DNA from: Neobacillus ginsengisoli
GTDB lineage: Bacteria; Bacillota; Bacilli; Bacillales_B; DSM-18226
Assembly: GCF_030813055.1 (NCBI RefSeq)
Contig: NZ_JAUSTW010000003.1
Location: forward strand, 124,001 to 188,000
DNA length: 64,000 bases
Direction of reading: 5' to 3'
How positions within the stretch are numbered: position 1 is the stretch's first letter; each line of letters opens with the position of its first letter. Shown in pieces: positions 6,429-16,971 of the stretch. The notes beneath the pieces are model-generated. The model had not been told where the DNA came from, searched no databases, and saw nothing but the letters and a program-made list of their open reading frames with translations. Made by a program: the position numbers and the translations under genes.

Positions 6429-8369
6429 TCAAGTAAATTTCTTAATGAATCTATATACTATTAAACTACGCATTAATATTTTATAATTCGGATCAGTGGC
6501 ATTTTCAGGTTTAACTCCTATTTCTACCTTCGAAAAGGCAGTTTTTAGCACCTGGCCATCTAAATATTCTAAAACTTTTTTATCTGAACAAAGTTGCCTT
6601 AATTCCTCCTTATATTTGTCCCAATAAGGAATTATCCGGTGAACCCAATCCGCACCTTGAACACCCCGAATGCGTTGATTTAACCTTACATTTTCAGGTA
6701 AATAGTTTAAGGTTGCCCTTCGGATAAGAGCCCTGTCTAATCCATTTTGTACAAATTGCTCTTCTGGGACGGATAAACAAAAACGGACTACACGTAAATC
6801 ATTCGTTGGATCACGTTTCCATAATTTATAACGTAAAGATAGTTTTGTAGAAAGTGTATTCCCAGCATTCCACTGAAAAACATCTTGAAAATGTCTTTTT
6901 CTTTCATGAAATATACTTGAATTGGAATACCATCCAGATTGATCAATTCCGTGCTCTTTAAATCTTTTGAAAACGCCTGTTATTTCTGCAAATTCTGGGT
7001 TAATTAGCATAGGACGTTTATAGGGTGCTTCTTCCGGAAAGATTTTATCAATGATCGGAAAACCTATTCTTGCAATGTCGGGTAAATTACCTAATCTTGC
7101 TCCGCCTACATTTTTACTAAAGTAATCTAATTCTTGAAAAAGTCGAATCCACTTTAGCTTTTTTAATAGTGTGGCGTAATAGTCTAGGGCAAATCCCCAA
7201 GAAACGGTAAAGTTCCCTCTATCACCGTTAAGTAATATACCGATTCCTTTCTCATGAGCCTTCTCAAACATTCCCTTTAACCAGAATGAGTTTTCAAAAA
7301 ACTTGTATGGCATCTCTAGTATTTCTAAAAATTCATCGATATCCGAATAAGAATTTTTCTCCTTAAAATCAAAGTAGTGGTCTTCAATTCCACCTACATG
7401 TTGTACTGTTGAATGAATAAATGGCCTCTCATCAGCCAATAAATATTTAGGTGTGAAATCTACAAAATCTTCTGGAGGAATATAACTAAAGGTATGTAAC
7501 TTTTTTTTTTCCTCAAGCATTGCTTTTGCTGCAAAACCAACTACAGCTCCTGAATCAAGTCCGCCACTTAACTGTGCTCCTATATTAAGGTGCGTACGTA
7601 ACCTTGAAGTAACTGCTTTTTGGAATACATCTTGAAAAGCTTCAACATATTCTTCATTTGACTTAAGTTTTAGATGTTCTCCTTGTGCTAAAGTACAATA
7701 TTTGGTTAGTGTAATTTTATCCCTAACAACAGAAATGCTATGAGATGGAGGCACCTGCTCTATATTTTTATAAGGGGTTATTGAAGCATCTACTGCATCA
7801 ATCATCCCGGCAATAGCCAAATATTCCGCAAGCCACTGCTCATTAAGTTTCATATCAATATAAGGAAAAGACAATAATGGGTGAATTACTGTACAAAATG
7901 AAAACCGCTGAAGATTATTATTAAAGTAGAGAGTTCGTGCACCAGAAAAGTCCCTAGCTCCAAAAAGTTTACGATGTTTCTCATCCCAAATCATAAAGGC
8001 AAAGTCACCTAGTAAATGCTTAGGTGTATCTTCTCCCCATTTATAATAGGAAAGTAGTATAAGTTCACTATCAGACATTGTTTTTCTATCGGATTTTTTA
8101 ACTTGTAGCTTTTCAAATAATTCCTCACGATTATCAATAATCGCATCAGCCGTAATGGCTAACTGCCTTTCCTGATCATAGTAAGGCAACTTTTCACCAA
8201 TAGATTCCGGGGTGATCCACTGTGCATGGCAGCCAAGAAAGACTTTGTCACTATGCCAGGTTTGAACATCATCGGCGGGATACTTCTCTAACTCTTTCAT
8301 CATCCGCCTGCCATGTTCTAGATTAATTGGTTCATCGTTCAAGTGATAAATACCAGCAATAGCGCTCAT
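6429..8369 (-). CDS. Lasso peptide cyclase C (asparagine synthetase homologue)
   Basis: A 646-residue AsnB-like protein. The N-terminus reads MSAIAGIYH where amidotransferases have MCGIAGI, so the glutaminase nucleophile Cys2 is missing. The synthetase PP-loop SGGLDSG is at about 267-273. This combination is expected for lasso cyclases, which adenylate the Asp side chain with ATP and couple it to the core's own amino terminus instead of to ammonia. GGAAGGAGG precedes the ATG. It is the first gene of the cluster, only 14 nt ahead of the precursor gene, with a promoter about 80 bp upstream. Ordinary AsnB/AsnO is less likely given its neighbours. Confidence 0.85.
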   Translation of the reverse strand: MSAIAGIYHLNDEPINLEHGRRMMKELEKYPADDVQTWHSDKVFLGCHAQWITPESIGEKLPYYDQERQLAITADAIIDNREELFEKLQVKKSDRKTMSDSELILLSYYKWGEDTPKHLLGDFAFMIWDEKHRKLFGARDFSGARTLYFNNNLQRFSFCTVIHPLLSFPYIDMKLNEQWLAEYLAIAGMIDAVDASITPYKNIEQVPPSHSISVVRDKITLTKYCTLAQGEHLKLKSNEEYVEAFQDVFQKAVTSRLRTHLNIGAQLSGGLDSGAVVGFAAKAMLEEKKKLHTFSYIPPEDFVDFTPKYLLADERPFIHSTVQHVGGIEDHYFDFKEKNSYSDIDEFLEILEMPYKFFENSFWLKGMFEKAHEKGIGILLNGDRGNFTVSWGFALDYYATLLKKLKWIRLFQELDYFSKNVGGARLGNLPDIARIGFPIIDKIFPEEAPYKRPMLINPEFAEITGVFKRFKEHGIDQSGWYSNSSIFHERKRHFQDVFQWNAGNTLSTKLSLRYKLWKRDPTNDLRVVRFCLSVPEEQFVQNGLDRALIRRATLNYLPENVRLNQRIRGVQGADWVHRIIPYWDKYKEELRQLCSDKKVLEYLDGQVLKTAFSKVEIGVKPENATDPNYKILMRSLIVYRFIKKFT

Positions 8370-8450
8370 CTTTTCCTCCTTCCAAACATGAAATAAACTG
8401 TATGTAGTTTAAATATTTTAAATAAAGAATTAACATATAGAACGCTACCA

Positions 8451-8478
8451 ATTATAGTTCTTTAAACAGAACGTACAA
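8451..8478 (-). promoter_or_regulatory. Lasso cluster promoter with SinR-like operator in the spacer
   Basis: On the minus strand: TTGTAC (8478-8473), the 16-bp near-palindrome GTTCTGTTTAAAGAAC (8472-8457) as the whole spacer, then a perfect TATAAT (8456-8451), 82 bp before the cyclase ATG. The layout is the same as at 1289-1317. The weak -35 may mean activator help or low basal activity. An extra half-site GTTCTAT lies just downstream at 8443-8437. Confidence 0.65.
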
Positions 8479-8628
8479 TCCATAGTTAACCAATAAGGGT
8501 TCATTTCACAATGATTCTCCCCTATTACAAGCAATTATTTCATTGTATAAAACCATGTAAATCTATGTTTTCTTCCTTTTTAGGCTAAATTTCATTAGGA
8601 CTATACAAGAGATGTGCTGTTTAATTAA

Positions 8629-8644
8629 GTTCATTATTAAGAAC
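8629..8644. promoter_or_regulatory. Upstream GTTC-N8-GAAC palindrome
   Basis: GTTCATTATTAAGAAC, with the same geometry as the sites at 1183, 1295 and 8457. It is about 260 bp upstream of the cyclase start and not placed in an obvious promoter. It may be an auxiliary operator allowing looping with 8457, 172 bp away. The rest of the 8480-8777 interval is AT-rich, and I see no gene in it. Confidence 0.4.
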
Positions 8645-8777
8645 ATCTTATGCATTAAAAATATCATCTCTTAATAGTAGTGTCAACATCTTTCTTGGAA
8701 ATTAATTTTATATTTTTTCATGACTTTTTCATGATTTTTTCATCTAGAATCTTCAATTTAAAAAAATAAAAAACAAT

Positions 8778-8806
8778 TTGACACCGTCTCAAAATTGTAG
8801 TAAATT
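8778..8806 (+). promoter_or_regulatory. Promoter of the met operon
   Basis: TTGACA (8778-8783), 17 bp, then TAAATT (8801-8806), placed about 25 bp ahead of the first riboswitch helix. The -35 is perfect and the -10 is moderate. This suits constitutive initiation with control by the S-box downstream. Confidence 0.55.
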
Positions 8807-8829
8807 TTATAAATAATCTAAATATTGAT

Positions 8830-8970
8830 TTCTTATCAAGAGAGGTTGAGGGAATGGCCCGAAGACACCTCAGCAACCTTCAATGGTTTTTTCATTGAAA
8901 AGGTGCTAAGTCCTGCAAATTCTAGGTAATTTGCGAGATAAGAAGAATGACGATGCGTTCGTGCAAACAA
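8830..8970 (+). ncRNA. SAM-I riboswitch (S-box leader)
   Basis: A classic S-box core: AGAGAGGTTGAGGGAATGGCCC, CAGCAACC and AAGGTGCTAAGTCCTGC are all present. The P1 helix is TTCTTATC (8830-8837) with GATAAGAA (8937-8944). The 3' half of P1 can pair instead with TCTTCTTAT at 8976-8984 to form the antiterminator. SAM binding stabilises P1, frees the terminator and stops transcription of the methionine operon. Confidence is high from the conserved core alone. Confidence 0.95.
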
Positions 8971-9000
8971 AAGTCTTCTTCTTATAAGAAGGCTTTTTTC
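8971..9000 (+). terminator. S-box terminator
   Basis: Stem GTCTTCTT/AAGAAGGC followed by TTTTTT. Its 5' arm overlaps the antiterminator pairing region, so the two structures exclude each other. Confidence 0.85.
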
Positions 9001-9134
9001 TATTTATGCGTTAAAGGGCTGAAATCATTGCCTCAAACGAATCGTAAATGTCCGATTAGTTCAACTACCCAACAATGGGAATCAATTACCCTCGACCGGT
9101 GGAAATCAATAATTTAAAAATGGGAGTGGATGAC

Positions 9135-10247
9135 ATGTATAAGATCGAAACGAAGCTTGCTCAAATTGGAAATCGTAGTGAAACCGCAACAGGGACTGTA
9201 AACCCACCAGTTTATTTTTCAACGGCCTATCGCCATGAAGGGATTGGGCAGTCAACTGGCTTTGACTATAGCCGTACAGGAAACCCGACTCGCCAGCTCC
9301 TTGAAAAAGCGATTGCCGATTTAGAATACGGGGACCAAGGTTATGCCTGCAGCTCGGGAATGGCAGCTATCTTTACGATTCTTTCATTATTCCAATCTGG
9401 CGATGAATGGTTAGTAAGTGAGGATTTGTACGGTGGTACCTACCGTTTGTTAGAACAAGGCTTTAAAAAATGGGGCTTAAAGACTCAATATGTGAATACG
9501 TGTTGTCCGGAAGAAGTGGAAAGTAAGATTACTCCTCATACAAAGGCCATCTTCCTTGAAACTCCGACCAATCCCCTCATGCAGGAATCGGATATTGCCG
9601 CGATTTCAGAAATTGCCAAGAAACACGGAATCCTGTTGATTGTTGACAACACTTTCTATACTCCTCTTCTGCAGCAGCCAATCAAACTTGGTGCTGATAT
9701 CGTCATCCATAGTGCCACTAAATATTTAGGCGGACACAATGATGTCCTTGCCGGGCTGATAGTGGCGAAGGGTGAAAAACTTTGTCAGGACCTAGCACTC
9801 TATCATAACGGAGCAGGCGGTGTCCTTGGACCATTTGATTCCTGGCTGTTAATGCGCGGAATGAAAACCTTAGCCCTCAGAATGGAAAAGCATGAGAAAA
9901 ATGCGAAGGATATCGTTGAATTTTTATCTAATCATGATGGGGTTACAGACGTTCTTTATCCTGGAAAAGGCGGAATGCTTTCTTTCCGGATCAAAGATGA
10001 GTCTTGGGTAAATCCATTTTTACAAAACTTATCACTTATTTCTTTTGCTGAAAGCCTTGGCGGTACAGAAAGCTTCATTACCTATCCGGCAACGCAAACA
10101 CATGCTGATATTCCGGAAGAGATTCGTATTCAGCAGGGTGTATGTAATCGTTTATTACGGTTCTCCGTTGGAATTGAAGATGCACATGATATAAAACAGG
10201 ATCTTGAACAAGCATTTGCCAAAATTAAAGAAGGAGTGATCGCATAA
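9135..10247 (+). CDS. metI: Cystathionine gamma-synthase / O-acetylhomoserine thiolyase
   Basis: A 370-residue PLP enzyme of the Cys/Met metabolism family; the PLP lysine is in HSATKYLGGHND near residue 197. It condenses O-acetylhomoserine with cysteine to cystathionine (or with sulfide to homocysteine), and is cytoplasmic. The ATG at 9135 is chosen because GGAGTGG lies 5 nt upstream and MYKIETKLAQ matches the usual N-terminus. An upstream in-frame ATG at 9075 has no good ribosome site. It is the first gene of the S-box operon, and its stop codon overlaps the metC start (TAATG). Confidence 0.92.
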   Translation: MYKIETKLAQIGNRSETATGTVNPPVYFSTAYRHEGIGQSTGFDYSRTGNPTRQLLEKAIADLEYGDQGYACSSGMAAIFTILSLFQSGDEWLVSEDLYGGTYRLLEQGFKKWGLKTQYVNTCCPEEVESKITPHTKAIFLETPTNPLMQESDIAAISEIAKKHGILLIVDNTFYTPLLQQPIKLGADIVIHSATKYLGGHNDVLAGLIVAKGEKLCQDLALYHNGAGGVLGPFDSWLLMRGMKTLALRMEKHEKNAKDIVEFLSNHDGVTDVLYPGKGGMLSFRIKDESWVNPFLQNLSLISFAESLGGTESFITYPATQTHADIPEEIRIQQGVCNRLLRFSVGIEDAHDIKQDLEQAFAKIKEGVIA

Positions 10248-11434
10248 TGGGAGAATATACCTTTGAGACGAGGCTCCTTCATAATAAACACAAAGTCGAC
10301 CCGGCCACAGGGGCTGTATGTGTACCAATCCAACATGCATCCACCTTCCACCAATCCGATTTCGATCAGTTTGGTAAATATGATTACGGCCGCAGTTTGA
10401 ATCCAACAAGAGAAGCGTTGGAAGATGTGATTGCCGAGTTAGAAGGCGGCGCTAAAGGCTTTGCTTTTTCATCGGGGATGGCCGCCATTTCAACGGCATT
10501 TCTTCTTCTCTCTGCAGGTGACCATATCGTTATTACCGAGGATGTTTATGGCGGTACATTTCGGATGGTTACACAAGTACTTACGAGATTCGGAATTGAA
10601 CATACCTTTGTTGATATGACGGATATTAATGAAGTAAAACAAGCCATCCAGCCGAATACAAAAGCATTTTATGTAGAAACACCATCCAACCCGTTAATGA
10701 AAGTAACGGATATTAAAGCAATTAGCGAGTTAGCGAAGGAAATTGAAGCATTAACCTTTGTCGATAACACCTTTTTAACTCCTGCCCTGCAAAAACCGTT
10801 GGACCTTGGAGCAGATGTTGTCCTGCATAGTGCTACTAAATTTTTGTCCGGACACAGTGATGTAGTTGCAGGACTTGCCGTTGTCAAGGACGAGGATTTG
10901 GCTAAAAGATTAGGCTTTTTGCAAAATGGCTTCGGCGCAGTCCTTGGCGTTCAGGATGCGTGGCTCGTTCTAAGGGGATTAAAGACGCTTCACGTCCGCC
11001 TGGAACAATCGCAAAAATCAGCTATTAAACTGGCAGAATTTTTAGATGCGCATCCGCTCGTTGAAAAGGTACATTATCCGGCCCTTGAACATCATCCGCA
11101 ATACCATGTGCAAAAAAGCCAGGCAGCAGGTCCCGGTGCGGTTTTATCCTTTGAGCTGGCAAATGAGGATGCCCTTCGTTCCTTTGTTTCAAAGGTTAAG
11201 ATCCCTGTTTTTGCTGTAAGCCTTGGGGCGGTTGAGTCAATTTTATCCTATCCGGCGAAAATGTCTCATGCCGCAATGCCTGAAGCAGAAAGGGAAAAAC
11301 GCGGTATTAAAAATAGCCTGATTCGTTTATCAGTTGGCCTTGAGAATCCCGATGACCTCATTAAGGATTTTTCTGAAGCCCTCCAATCTATACAGCAAAA
11401 AGAATTAGTTTTACAGCAAGGAGAATCCTCATGA
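10247..11434 (+). CDS. metC: Cystathionine beta-lyase
   Basis: 395 residues, paralogous to MetI and of the same PLP fold. The active-site lysine is in [12 protein letters not shown] near 205, and the SGMAAI and ETPSNP motifs are present. It cleaves cystathionine to homocysteine, pyruvate and ammonia. Translation is coupled to metI by a 1-nt overlap (TAATG) and to the next gene by ATGA. The order metI-metC directly behind an S-box is as in B. subtilis. Confidence 0.92.
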   Translation: MGEYTFETRLLHNKHKVDPATGAVCVPIQHASTFHQSDFDQFGKYDYGRSLNPTREALEDVIAELEGGAKGFAFSSGMAAISTAFLLLSAGDHIVITEDVYGGTFRMVTQVLTRFGIEHTFVDMTDINEVKQAIQPNTKAFYVETPSNPLMKVTDIKAISELAKEIEALTFVDNTFLTPALQKPLDLGADVVLHSATKFLSGHSDVVAGLAVVKDEDLAKRLGFLQNGFGAVLGVQDAWLVLRGLKTLHVRLEQSQKSAIKLAEFLDAHPLVEKVHYPALEHHPQYHVQKSQAAGPGAVLSFELANEDALRSFVSKVKIPVFAVSLGAVESILSYPAKMSHAAMPEAEREKRGIKNSLIRLSVGLENPDDLIKDFSEALQSIQQKELVLQQGESS

Positions 11435-13293
11435 GCTTTTTAGAAAAATTACAAAATCAGATTTTAATTGCTGACGGCGCCATGGGTACTCTGCTTTACT
11501 CATATGGGACTGATTGTTGTTTTGAAGAGTTAAACCTGTCCCATCCTGAGCAAATCCAGCATATTCATAAAGCCTATATCAATGCGGGTTCAGATGTTAT
11601 CCAGACCAATACCTATGCAGCTAACTATCTGAAGCTGCTCAGGTACGGTCTGGAGGATTCAGTTAAAGAAATTAATAGCGCAGCCGTTCGCAACGCTAAA
11701 ATCGCTGCCGCAAATCAAGCATATGTTCTTGGAACGATTGGCGGAAATCGTGGGATCAAGCCTAATTCTATTACAAATGAAGATATAAAGCGGAGCTTTC
11801 GGGAGCAGCTGTATTGTCTCTTGTTAGAAGGTGTAGACGGAATACTGCTCGAAACCTTCTATGACTTGGAAGAGCTTGAAACCATTCTGACCATTGCAAG
11901 GAAGGAAACCAAGCTGCCGATTATTGCTCAGGTTTCTTTGCAGGAGCCGGGAATTTTGCAAAATCAAACGCCTGTAAATGATGCCCTAAAGCGTCTTGAA
12001 GGTCTTGGTGCCGATGTAGTCGGCCTCAATTGCAGACTCGGTCCCCACCATATGCTTTTAACACTTGAACAAATCGAACTGCCGAAGAATGCCTTTTTAT
12101 CAGCGTATCCAAATGCCAGTCTTCCAACCTATACAGATGGAAAATTCCATTATGAAAGTGATGCTGATTATTTCCGCAATTCCGCCCAAGCCTTTCGAAA
12201 AGAAGGCGTTCGCTTGCTTGGCGGCTGCTGCGGGACAACGCCTGAACACATCAAGGCCTTTGCTTCCGAACTAAAGAATAGTGTACCGATTACCGAAAAA
12301 AGCGTAAAATTAAAGCCAAAGAAAATCATTGTTGAACCTGTCTCAGCTAAACGCGATGATGCTCCTCTTCATGAACTCGTTAAAGAAAAGCCGTCAGTAA
12401 TCGTAGAATTAGATCCTCCGAGAAAACTAGATACAACAAAGTTTTTTGAAGGAGCAAGAGCATTAAAAGAAGCGGGAATCGATGCGATTACGCTAGCCGA
12501 TAATTCCCTTGCCTCTGTAAGAATTTCGAATGAATCATTAGGATATTTGGTCAAACAAGAGTTAGGGATGAGACCACTTATCCATATTGCCTGCAGGGAC
12601 CGAAATATTATCGGACTGCAATCCCATTTAATGGGTCTCCACACCCTGGGCATGCATGATGTTTTGGCGATCACAGGCGATCCTGCCAGAGTGGGAGATT
12701 TCCCGGGGGCTTCATCCGTTTACGATGTATCTTCCTTTGAATTAATTCAAATGATTAAACAGTTGAATAACGGGTTATCTTTTTCAGGAAAAGATCTTGG
12801 ACAAAAGACTGCCTTTAGCATTGCTGCTGCCTTTAATCCAAACGTACGATCACTTGAAAAAGCGGTGAAAAGGCTTGAAAAGAAAATTCACTTCGGGGCC
12901 GATTACTTTATCTCCCAGCCAGTGTTTTCCGAAGAGAAATTACTCGAAGTCTATGAAAATACGAAGCATCTTGAAGCACCGATTTATATCGGCTTAATGC
13001 CATTGTTAAGCAGCAAAAACGCGGAGTTTCTTCATAACGAAGTCCCGGGAATCAAAATCGCCGATAGCATTCGCGAATCTATGGCAGCCTTAAATGACAA
13101 TCCTGAGCTAGCCGTTCGTGAAGGAATTGAAATTACGAAATCATTAATTGATGCAGCCCTTGACCTATTCAACGGAATTTATTTAATTACACCATTCTTA
13201 CGCTATGAACTAACAGCAGAGTTGGCAATTTATTCCCGTCAGCGTGCAAGTCAGATTAGGGGGAACAGCTATGCCGAAAGCACCATTTATTGA
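11431..13293 (+). CDS. yitJ: Bifunctional homocysteine S-methyltransferase / methylene-THF reductase
   Basis: 620 residues in two domains. The N-terminal homocysteine-methyltransferase domain (about 1-290) has zinc ligands in GLNCRLG (near 201) and [10 protein letters not shown] (near 268). The C-terminal methylenetetrahydrofolate reductase TIM barrel (about 325-605) contains AITGDPAR and ISQPVF. By family it supplies 5-methyl-THF from methylene-THF for MetH, encoded next, and may itself methylate homocysteine. The ATG overlaps the metC stop (ATGA), with AAGGAG upstream. The gene overlaps metH by 23 nt. Confidence 0.9.
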   Translation: MSFLEKLQNQILIADGAMGTLLYSYGTDCCFEELNLSHPEQIQHIHKAYINAGSDVIQTNTYAANYLKLLRYGLEDSVKEINSAAVRNAKIAAANQAYVLGTIGGNRGIKPNSITNEDIKRSFREQLYCLLLEGVDGILLETFYDLEELETILTIARKETKLPIIAQVSLQEPGILQNQTPVNDALKRLEGLGADVVGLNCRLGPHHMLLTLEQIELPKNAFLSAYPNASLPTYTDGKFHYESDADYFRNSAQAFRKEGVRLLGGCCGTTPEHIKAFASELKNSVPITEKSVKLKPKKIIVEPVSAKRDDAPLHELVKEKPSVIVELDPPRKLDTTKFFEGARALKEAGIDAITLADNSLASVRISNESLGYLVKQELGMRPLIHIACRDRNIIGLQSHLMGLHTLGMHDVLAITGDPARVGDFPGASSVYDVSSFELIQMIKQLNNGLSFSGKDLGQKTAFSIAAAFNPNVRSLEKAVKRLEKKIHFGADYFISQPVFSEEKLLEVYENTKHLEAPIYIGLMPLLSSKNAEFLHNEVPGIKIADSIRESMAALNDNPELAVREGIEITKSLIDAALDLFNGIYLITPFLRYELTAELAIYSRQRASQIRGNSYAESTIY

Positions 13294-16200
13294 TCAATTA
13301 AAGAAACGAATCCTCATAATGGACGGGGCAATGGGTACAATGCTCCAGCGGGCCAATCTTACGGCTGCCGACTTCGGCGGTGAAGAATATGATGGCTGTA
13401 ACGAGAACCTGAATTTAACAGCTCCTTCGGTGATTGCTACTATTCATAAAGAATATTTGGATGCAGGAGCAGATATCATTGAAACCAATACCTTCGGGGC
13501 AACGAGCATTGTCCTTGATGAATATGGACTTGGATACAAAGCATATGAAATTAATAAAATCGCCGCACTGATCGCGGGCCGGGAAGTACAAAAGGCTTCT
13601 ACAGATGAATGGCCCCGCTATGTTGCCGGTTCGATGGGACCGACAACGAAAACCTTAAGTGTCACCGGCGGGACAACGTTTGATGAACTCACTGCTTCCT
13701 ATGAAGAACAAGCCATTGGCTTGATTGACGGCGGAGTAGATCTTTTATTGCTTGAAACGAGTCAGGATATGTTGAATGTCAAAGCCGGATTCGTTGGGAT
13801 CCAAAATGCTTTTTCAAAAACAGGCAAGACTCTGCCGTTAATGTTATCGGGAACGATTGAACCAATGGGCACCACGCTTGCCGGTCAATCGATTGAATCC
13901 TTCTATATTTCTATCGAACATATGAACCCGGTTGCGGTCGGTTTGAATTGTGCGACAGGTCCGGAATTTATGCAGGAGCATATCCGCTCCTTGGCGAATT
14001 TGGCCACAACTGCTGTCAGCTGTTATCCGAATGCCGGTTTGCCGGATGAAGAAGGACACTATCATGAAACACCTGAAACATTAGCGAAAAAGCTTGGGGA
14101 CTTTGCAGCCCAAGGCTGGCTTAACATTGTTGGCGGATGCTGCGGTACCACTCCAGAGCATATTCGCGCCATTTCTGAAGTGATGCAAAATTATCAGCCG
14201 CGGGAAACCAAATCATCATCAACTCACATGGTTTCAGGCATTGAGCCATTTATTTACGACGATCCTACCCTCCGCCCGATTATGGTTGGCGAACGAACAA
14301 ATGTCATTGGGTCCCGTAAATTTAAACGGTTGATTATCGAGGGGAAATTTGAGGAAGCTTCGGAAATTGCCAGAGCACAGGTAAAAAGCGGTGCACATGT
14401 CATCGATATTTGCCTTGCCGACCCGGATCGTGAAGAAATCGTCGATATGGAAAACTTTGTTAAAGAAGTGGTGAAGAAAATCAAGGTACCACTTGTTATC
14501 GATTCAACAGATGAAAAAGTAATCGAAAGGGCTCTAAAGTTTTCACAAGGAAAGGCAATCATTAATTCGATCAATCTTGAAGACGGCGAAGAACGTTTCG
14601 AAGCGATAGTACCTTTAATCCATCGTTACGGCGGAGCAGTTGTTGTTGGAACCATTGATGAAGAAGGCATGGGGGTTTCGGCGGAGCGAAAATTAGCAAT
14701 TGCGAAACGATCCTATGACCTTTTAGTTAACAAATATCATCTTAATCCACAGGATCTTATTTTCGACCCGCTTGTGTTTCCAGTCGGCACCGGGGATGAA
14801 CAATATATTGGTTCGGCAAAAGCAACTGTTGAAGGAATTCGCCTTATCAAAGAACAGCTTCCGGAGACACAAATCATTCTCGGAGTCAGCAACGTATCAT
14901 TCGGACTTCCACCTGTTGGCCGTGAAGTGCTAAACTCTGTTTTCCTCTACCACTGCACACAGGCCGGACTTGATTATGCGATTGTCAATACAGAAAAACT
15001 GGAGCGATTTGCTTCAATTTCCAAAGAAGAAGTAGCAATGGCAGAAGAACTGCTCTTTAAAACAACGGATGAAACGTTGGCTACCTTTACTGAATTTTAT
15101 CGGGGCAAAAAGAAGGAAGCGAAAGTGACAGTTCCTAATATGACCTTGGAGGAGCGTCTTGCCTATTACGTAATAGAAGGAACAAAGGAAGGATTGCTTC
15201 CGGATTTAGCAATAGCACTCGAAGCATATCCTGCACCGCTTGAGATTATTAATGGTCCATTAATGGAAGGGATGAAGGAAGTCGGCCGTCTCTTTAACGA
15301 TAATCAGCTCATTGTTGCTGAAGTGCTGCAAAGTGCCGAAGTCATGAAAGCAGCCGTATCGTTTTTAGAACCGTACATGGAAAAAGGCGATGTTTCCTCT
15401 TCAAAAGGAAAAGTTATTTTAGCAACCGTCAAAGGCGATGTTCATGATATCGGTAAAAACCTTGTCGACATTATCCTTAGCAATAACGGTTATGATGTCA
15501 TCGACATGGGCATTAAGGTTTCACCCACCGAATTGGTCCAGGCGATTCGTAAAGAAAAACCTGATATGGTCGGATTATCCGGCTTGCTGGTAAAATCAGC
15601 ACAGCAAATGGTATTAACGGCACAGGATATGAAGGAAGCGGGAATTTCCTTGCCGATTTTAGTTGGGGGCGCTGCCCTTTCGCGTAAGTTTACAGATACC
15701 AAAATTTCTAAGGAATATGATGGTCTTGTCCTTTATGCAAAGGATGCGATGACAGGTCTTTCCCTTGCGAATCAACTGAATTCAGAAGAGGAAGTTCAGA
15801 AACTGTTAGCTGAGAAAAATGAAAAGTTAGCTTCTTTAGATGTTCCTAGGGAGTTTGAGCGCAGGACTTCTGTTTCCGTTGCGGTGAAACCAAAGCCGGC
15901 TGTTTCAACTCAGGTCCCTGTATTTACGCCAATGGACACGAAGAGGCATTTACTAAGATCGTATTCTCTTTCTCATATTGAACCATATATCAATATGCAA
16001 ATGTTGATTGGCCACCATCTTGGTGTAAAAGGGAAAATCGCTAAATTAGTAGCCGAGAAGGATGAAAAGGCGCTAAAGGTAAAAGAAGTAGTCGACCAAT
16101 TGCTGGCAGATGCAAGTCAAAATAATTGGATTACACCTGCAGCTGTTTATCAATTTTTCCCTGCTCAATCGGATGGGAATAAAGTGATTATTTATCATCC

Positions 16201-16720
16201 GGAAAACCCTGATCAGGTTATTGAAACGTTTGACTTCCCTCGTCAGGAGTCAGCACCGCATTTGTGTTTAGCTGATTTTCTTAAGTCTGTTGAAAGCGGC
16301 GAGAAAGATTATGTTGGCTTCTTTACGGTAACAGCAGGCCGTGGGATTCGTGAACGGGCTGAGCAGTTTAAAAGTGAAGGACGCTTTTTGGAAAGTCATG
16401 CGCTTCAAGCGTTGGCACTGGAATCAGCAGAAGGGTTTGCTGAATTGATTCACCGGCAAATGCGCGACCGCTGGGGATTCCCGGATCCAATTGAGTTTTC
16501 GATGCAGGATCGTTTTGCCGCTCACTATCAAGGTCAGCGTTTCTCCTTTGGATACCCAGCATGTCCTGAATTAGAAGATCAGAAGAAATTGTTCGGGCTC
16601 ATCCATCCGGAAGAAATCGGCATTGAATTAACCGATGGATGTATGATGGAACCGGAAGCCTCGGTTTCGGCGATAGTCTTTGCCCATCCGGAAGCCAGGT
16701 ATTTTAATGTTTTAAGATAA
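13271..16720 (+). CDS. metH: Cobalamin-dependent methionine synthase
   Basis: 1149 residues with the full MetH module order. The homocysteine domain (1-~315) has GLNCATG and [10 protein letters not shown] zinc cysteines, followed by the pterin domain (~345-610), the Met cap (~640-730), the B12 domain with [10 protein letters not shown] near 722-731 and [11 protein letters not shown], and the reactivation domain with GYPACPE near the C-terminus. It transfers methyl from 5-methyl-THF to homocysteine through cob(I)alamin. ATG 13271 follows AGGGGG; the earlier in-frame ATG at 13244 lacks a site. No cobalamin riboswitch is seen, so SAM control through the operon leader appears to be the main regulation. 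Confidence 0.95.
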   Translation: MPKAPFIDQLKKRILIMDGAMGTMLQRANLTAADFGGEEYDGCNENLNLTAPSVIATIHKEYLDAGADIIETNTFGATSIVLDEYGLGYKAYEINKIAALIAGREVQKASTDEWPRYVAGSMGPTTKTLSVTGGTTFDELTASYEEQAIGLIDGGVDLLLLETSQDMLNVKAGFVGIQNAFSKTGKTLPLMLSGTIEPMGTTLAGQSIESFYISIEHMNPVAVGLNCATGPEFMQEHIRSLANLATTAVSCYPNAGLPDEEGHYHETPETLAKKLGDFAAQGWLNIVGGCCGTTPEHIRAISEVMQNYQPRETKSSSTHMVSGIEPFIYDDPTLRPIMVGERTNVIGSRKFKRLIIEGKFEEASEIARAQVKSGAHVIDICLADPDREEIVDMENFVKEVVKKIKVPLVIDSTDEKVIERALKFSQGKAIINSINLEDGEERFEAIVPLIHRYGGAVVVGTIDEEGMGVSAERKLAIAKRSYDLLVNKYHLNPQDLIFDPLVFPVGTGDEQYIGSAKATVEGIRLIKEQLPETQIILGVSNVSFGLPPVGREVLNSVFLYHCTQAGLDYAIVNTEKLERFASISKEEVAMAEELLFKTTDETLATFTEFYRGKKKEAKVTVPNMTLEERLAYYVIEGTKEGLLPDLAIALEAYPAPLEIINGPLMEGMKEVGRLFNDNQLIVAEVLQSAEVMKAAVSFLEPYMEKGDVSSSKGKVILATVKGDVHDIGKNLVDIILSNNGYDVIDMGIKVSPTELVQAIRKEKPDMVGLSGLLVKSAQQMVLTAQDMKEAGISLPILVGGAALSRKFTDTKISKEYDGLVLYAKDAMTGLSLANQLNSEEEVQKLLAEKNEKLASLDVPREFERRTSVSVAVKPKPAVSTQVPVFTPMDTKRHLLRSYSLSHIEPYINMQMLIGHHLGVKGKIAKLVAEKDEKALKVKEVVDQLLADASQNNWITPAAVYQFFPAQSDGNKVIIYHPENPDQVIETFDFPRQESAPHLCLADFLKSVESGEKDYVGFFTVTAGRGIRERAEQFKSEGRFLESHALQALALESAEGFAELIHRQMRDRWGFPDPIEFSMQDRFAAHYQGQRFSFGYPACPELEDQKKLFGLIHPEEIGIELTDGCMMEPEASVSAIVFAHPEARYFNVLR

Positions 16721-16732
16721 TTTATTTGTTTT

Positions 16733-16770
16733 TCCGCGGGAAGAATATAATTTTCCCGCGGATTTTTATT
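16733..16770 (+). terminator. met operon terminator
   Basis: Ten-base stem TCCGCGGGAA/TTCCCGCGGA with a 10-nt AT-rich loop and a TTTTTATTTT tail, just after the metH stop. Confidence 0.9.
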
Positions 16771-16796
16771 TTCAGATTTAGATTTAGATTTTTATC

Positions 16797-16863
16797 TGCC
16801 ACTTTTAATGTTTTATGTGCCGCTTTTTTAAAGTTATGGGCCACTTTCCCGGGTTTTTGTGCC
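16797..16863. repeat. 21-bp quasi-repeat array, GCCACTTT type
   Basis: The word (T/G)GCC begins at 16797, 16818, 16839 and 16860, exactly 21 bp apart; three of the four units continue (A/G)CTTT. It is noncoding, between the metH terminator and the marR promoter. The units resemble the reverse complement of those at 48109-48171. Confidence 0.6.
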
Positions 16864-16894
16864 AGCCTATAGTTCAGGAGTTCAGTAACAAACC

Positions 16895-16923
16895 TTGACA
16901 TTCCTGTTAAAATAACATATAGT
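16895..16923 (+). promoter_or_regulatory. marR-MFS promoter
   Basis: TTGACA (16895-16900), a 17-bp spacer and TATAGT (16918-16923): near-consensus SigA. The -10 is embedded in the palindromic operator that follows, so binding of the regulator would exclude polymerase. Confidence 0.8.
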
Positions 16924-16938
16924 TACCTAGGTAACTAT
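16919..16938. promoter_or_regulatory. MarR operator, 20-bp perfect palindrome
   Basis: ATAGTTACCTAGGTAACTAT is a perfect 20-bp inverted repeat covering the -10 element and start site of the marR-MFS unit. This suggests autorepression by the encoded MarR protein. Confidence 0.8.
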
Positions 16939-16971
16939 TTTATCAATTAACTATCCGGAGTGACTTTTATC

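Noticed and set aside
6429..8369. Ordinary asparagine synthetase (AsnB/AsnO)
   Set aside because: Cys2 is missing and the flanking precursor, RRE, protease and exporter genes make a lasso cyclase far more likely.
12026..12674. Antisense ORFs within yitJ
   Set aside because: They lie opposite conserved coding sequence and have no independent signals.
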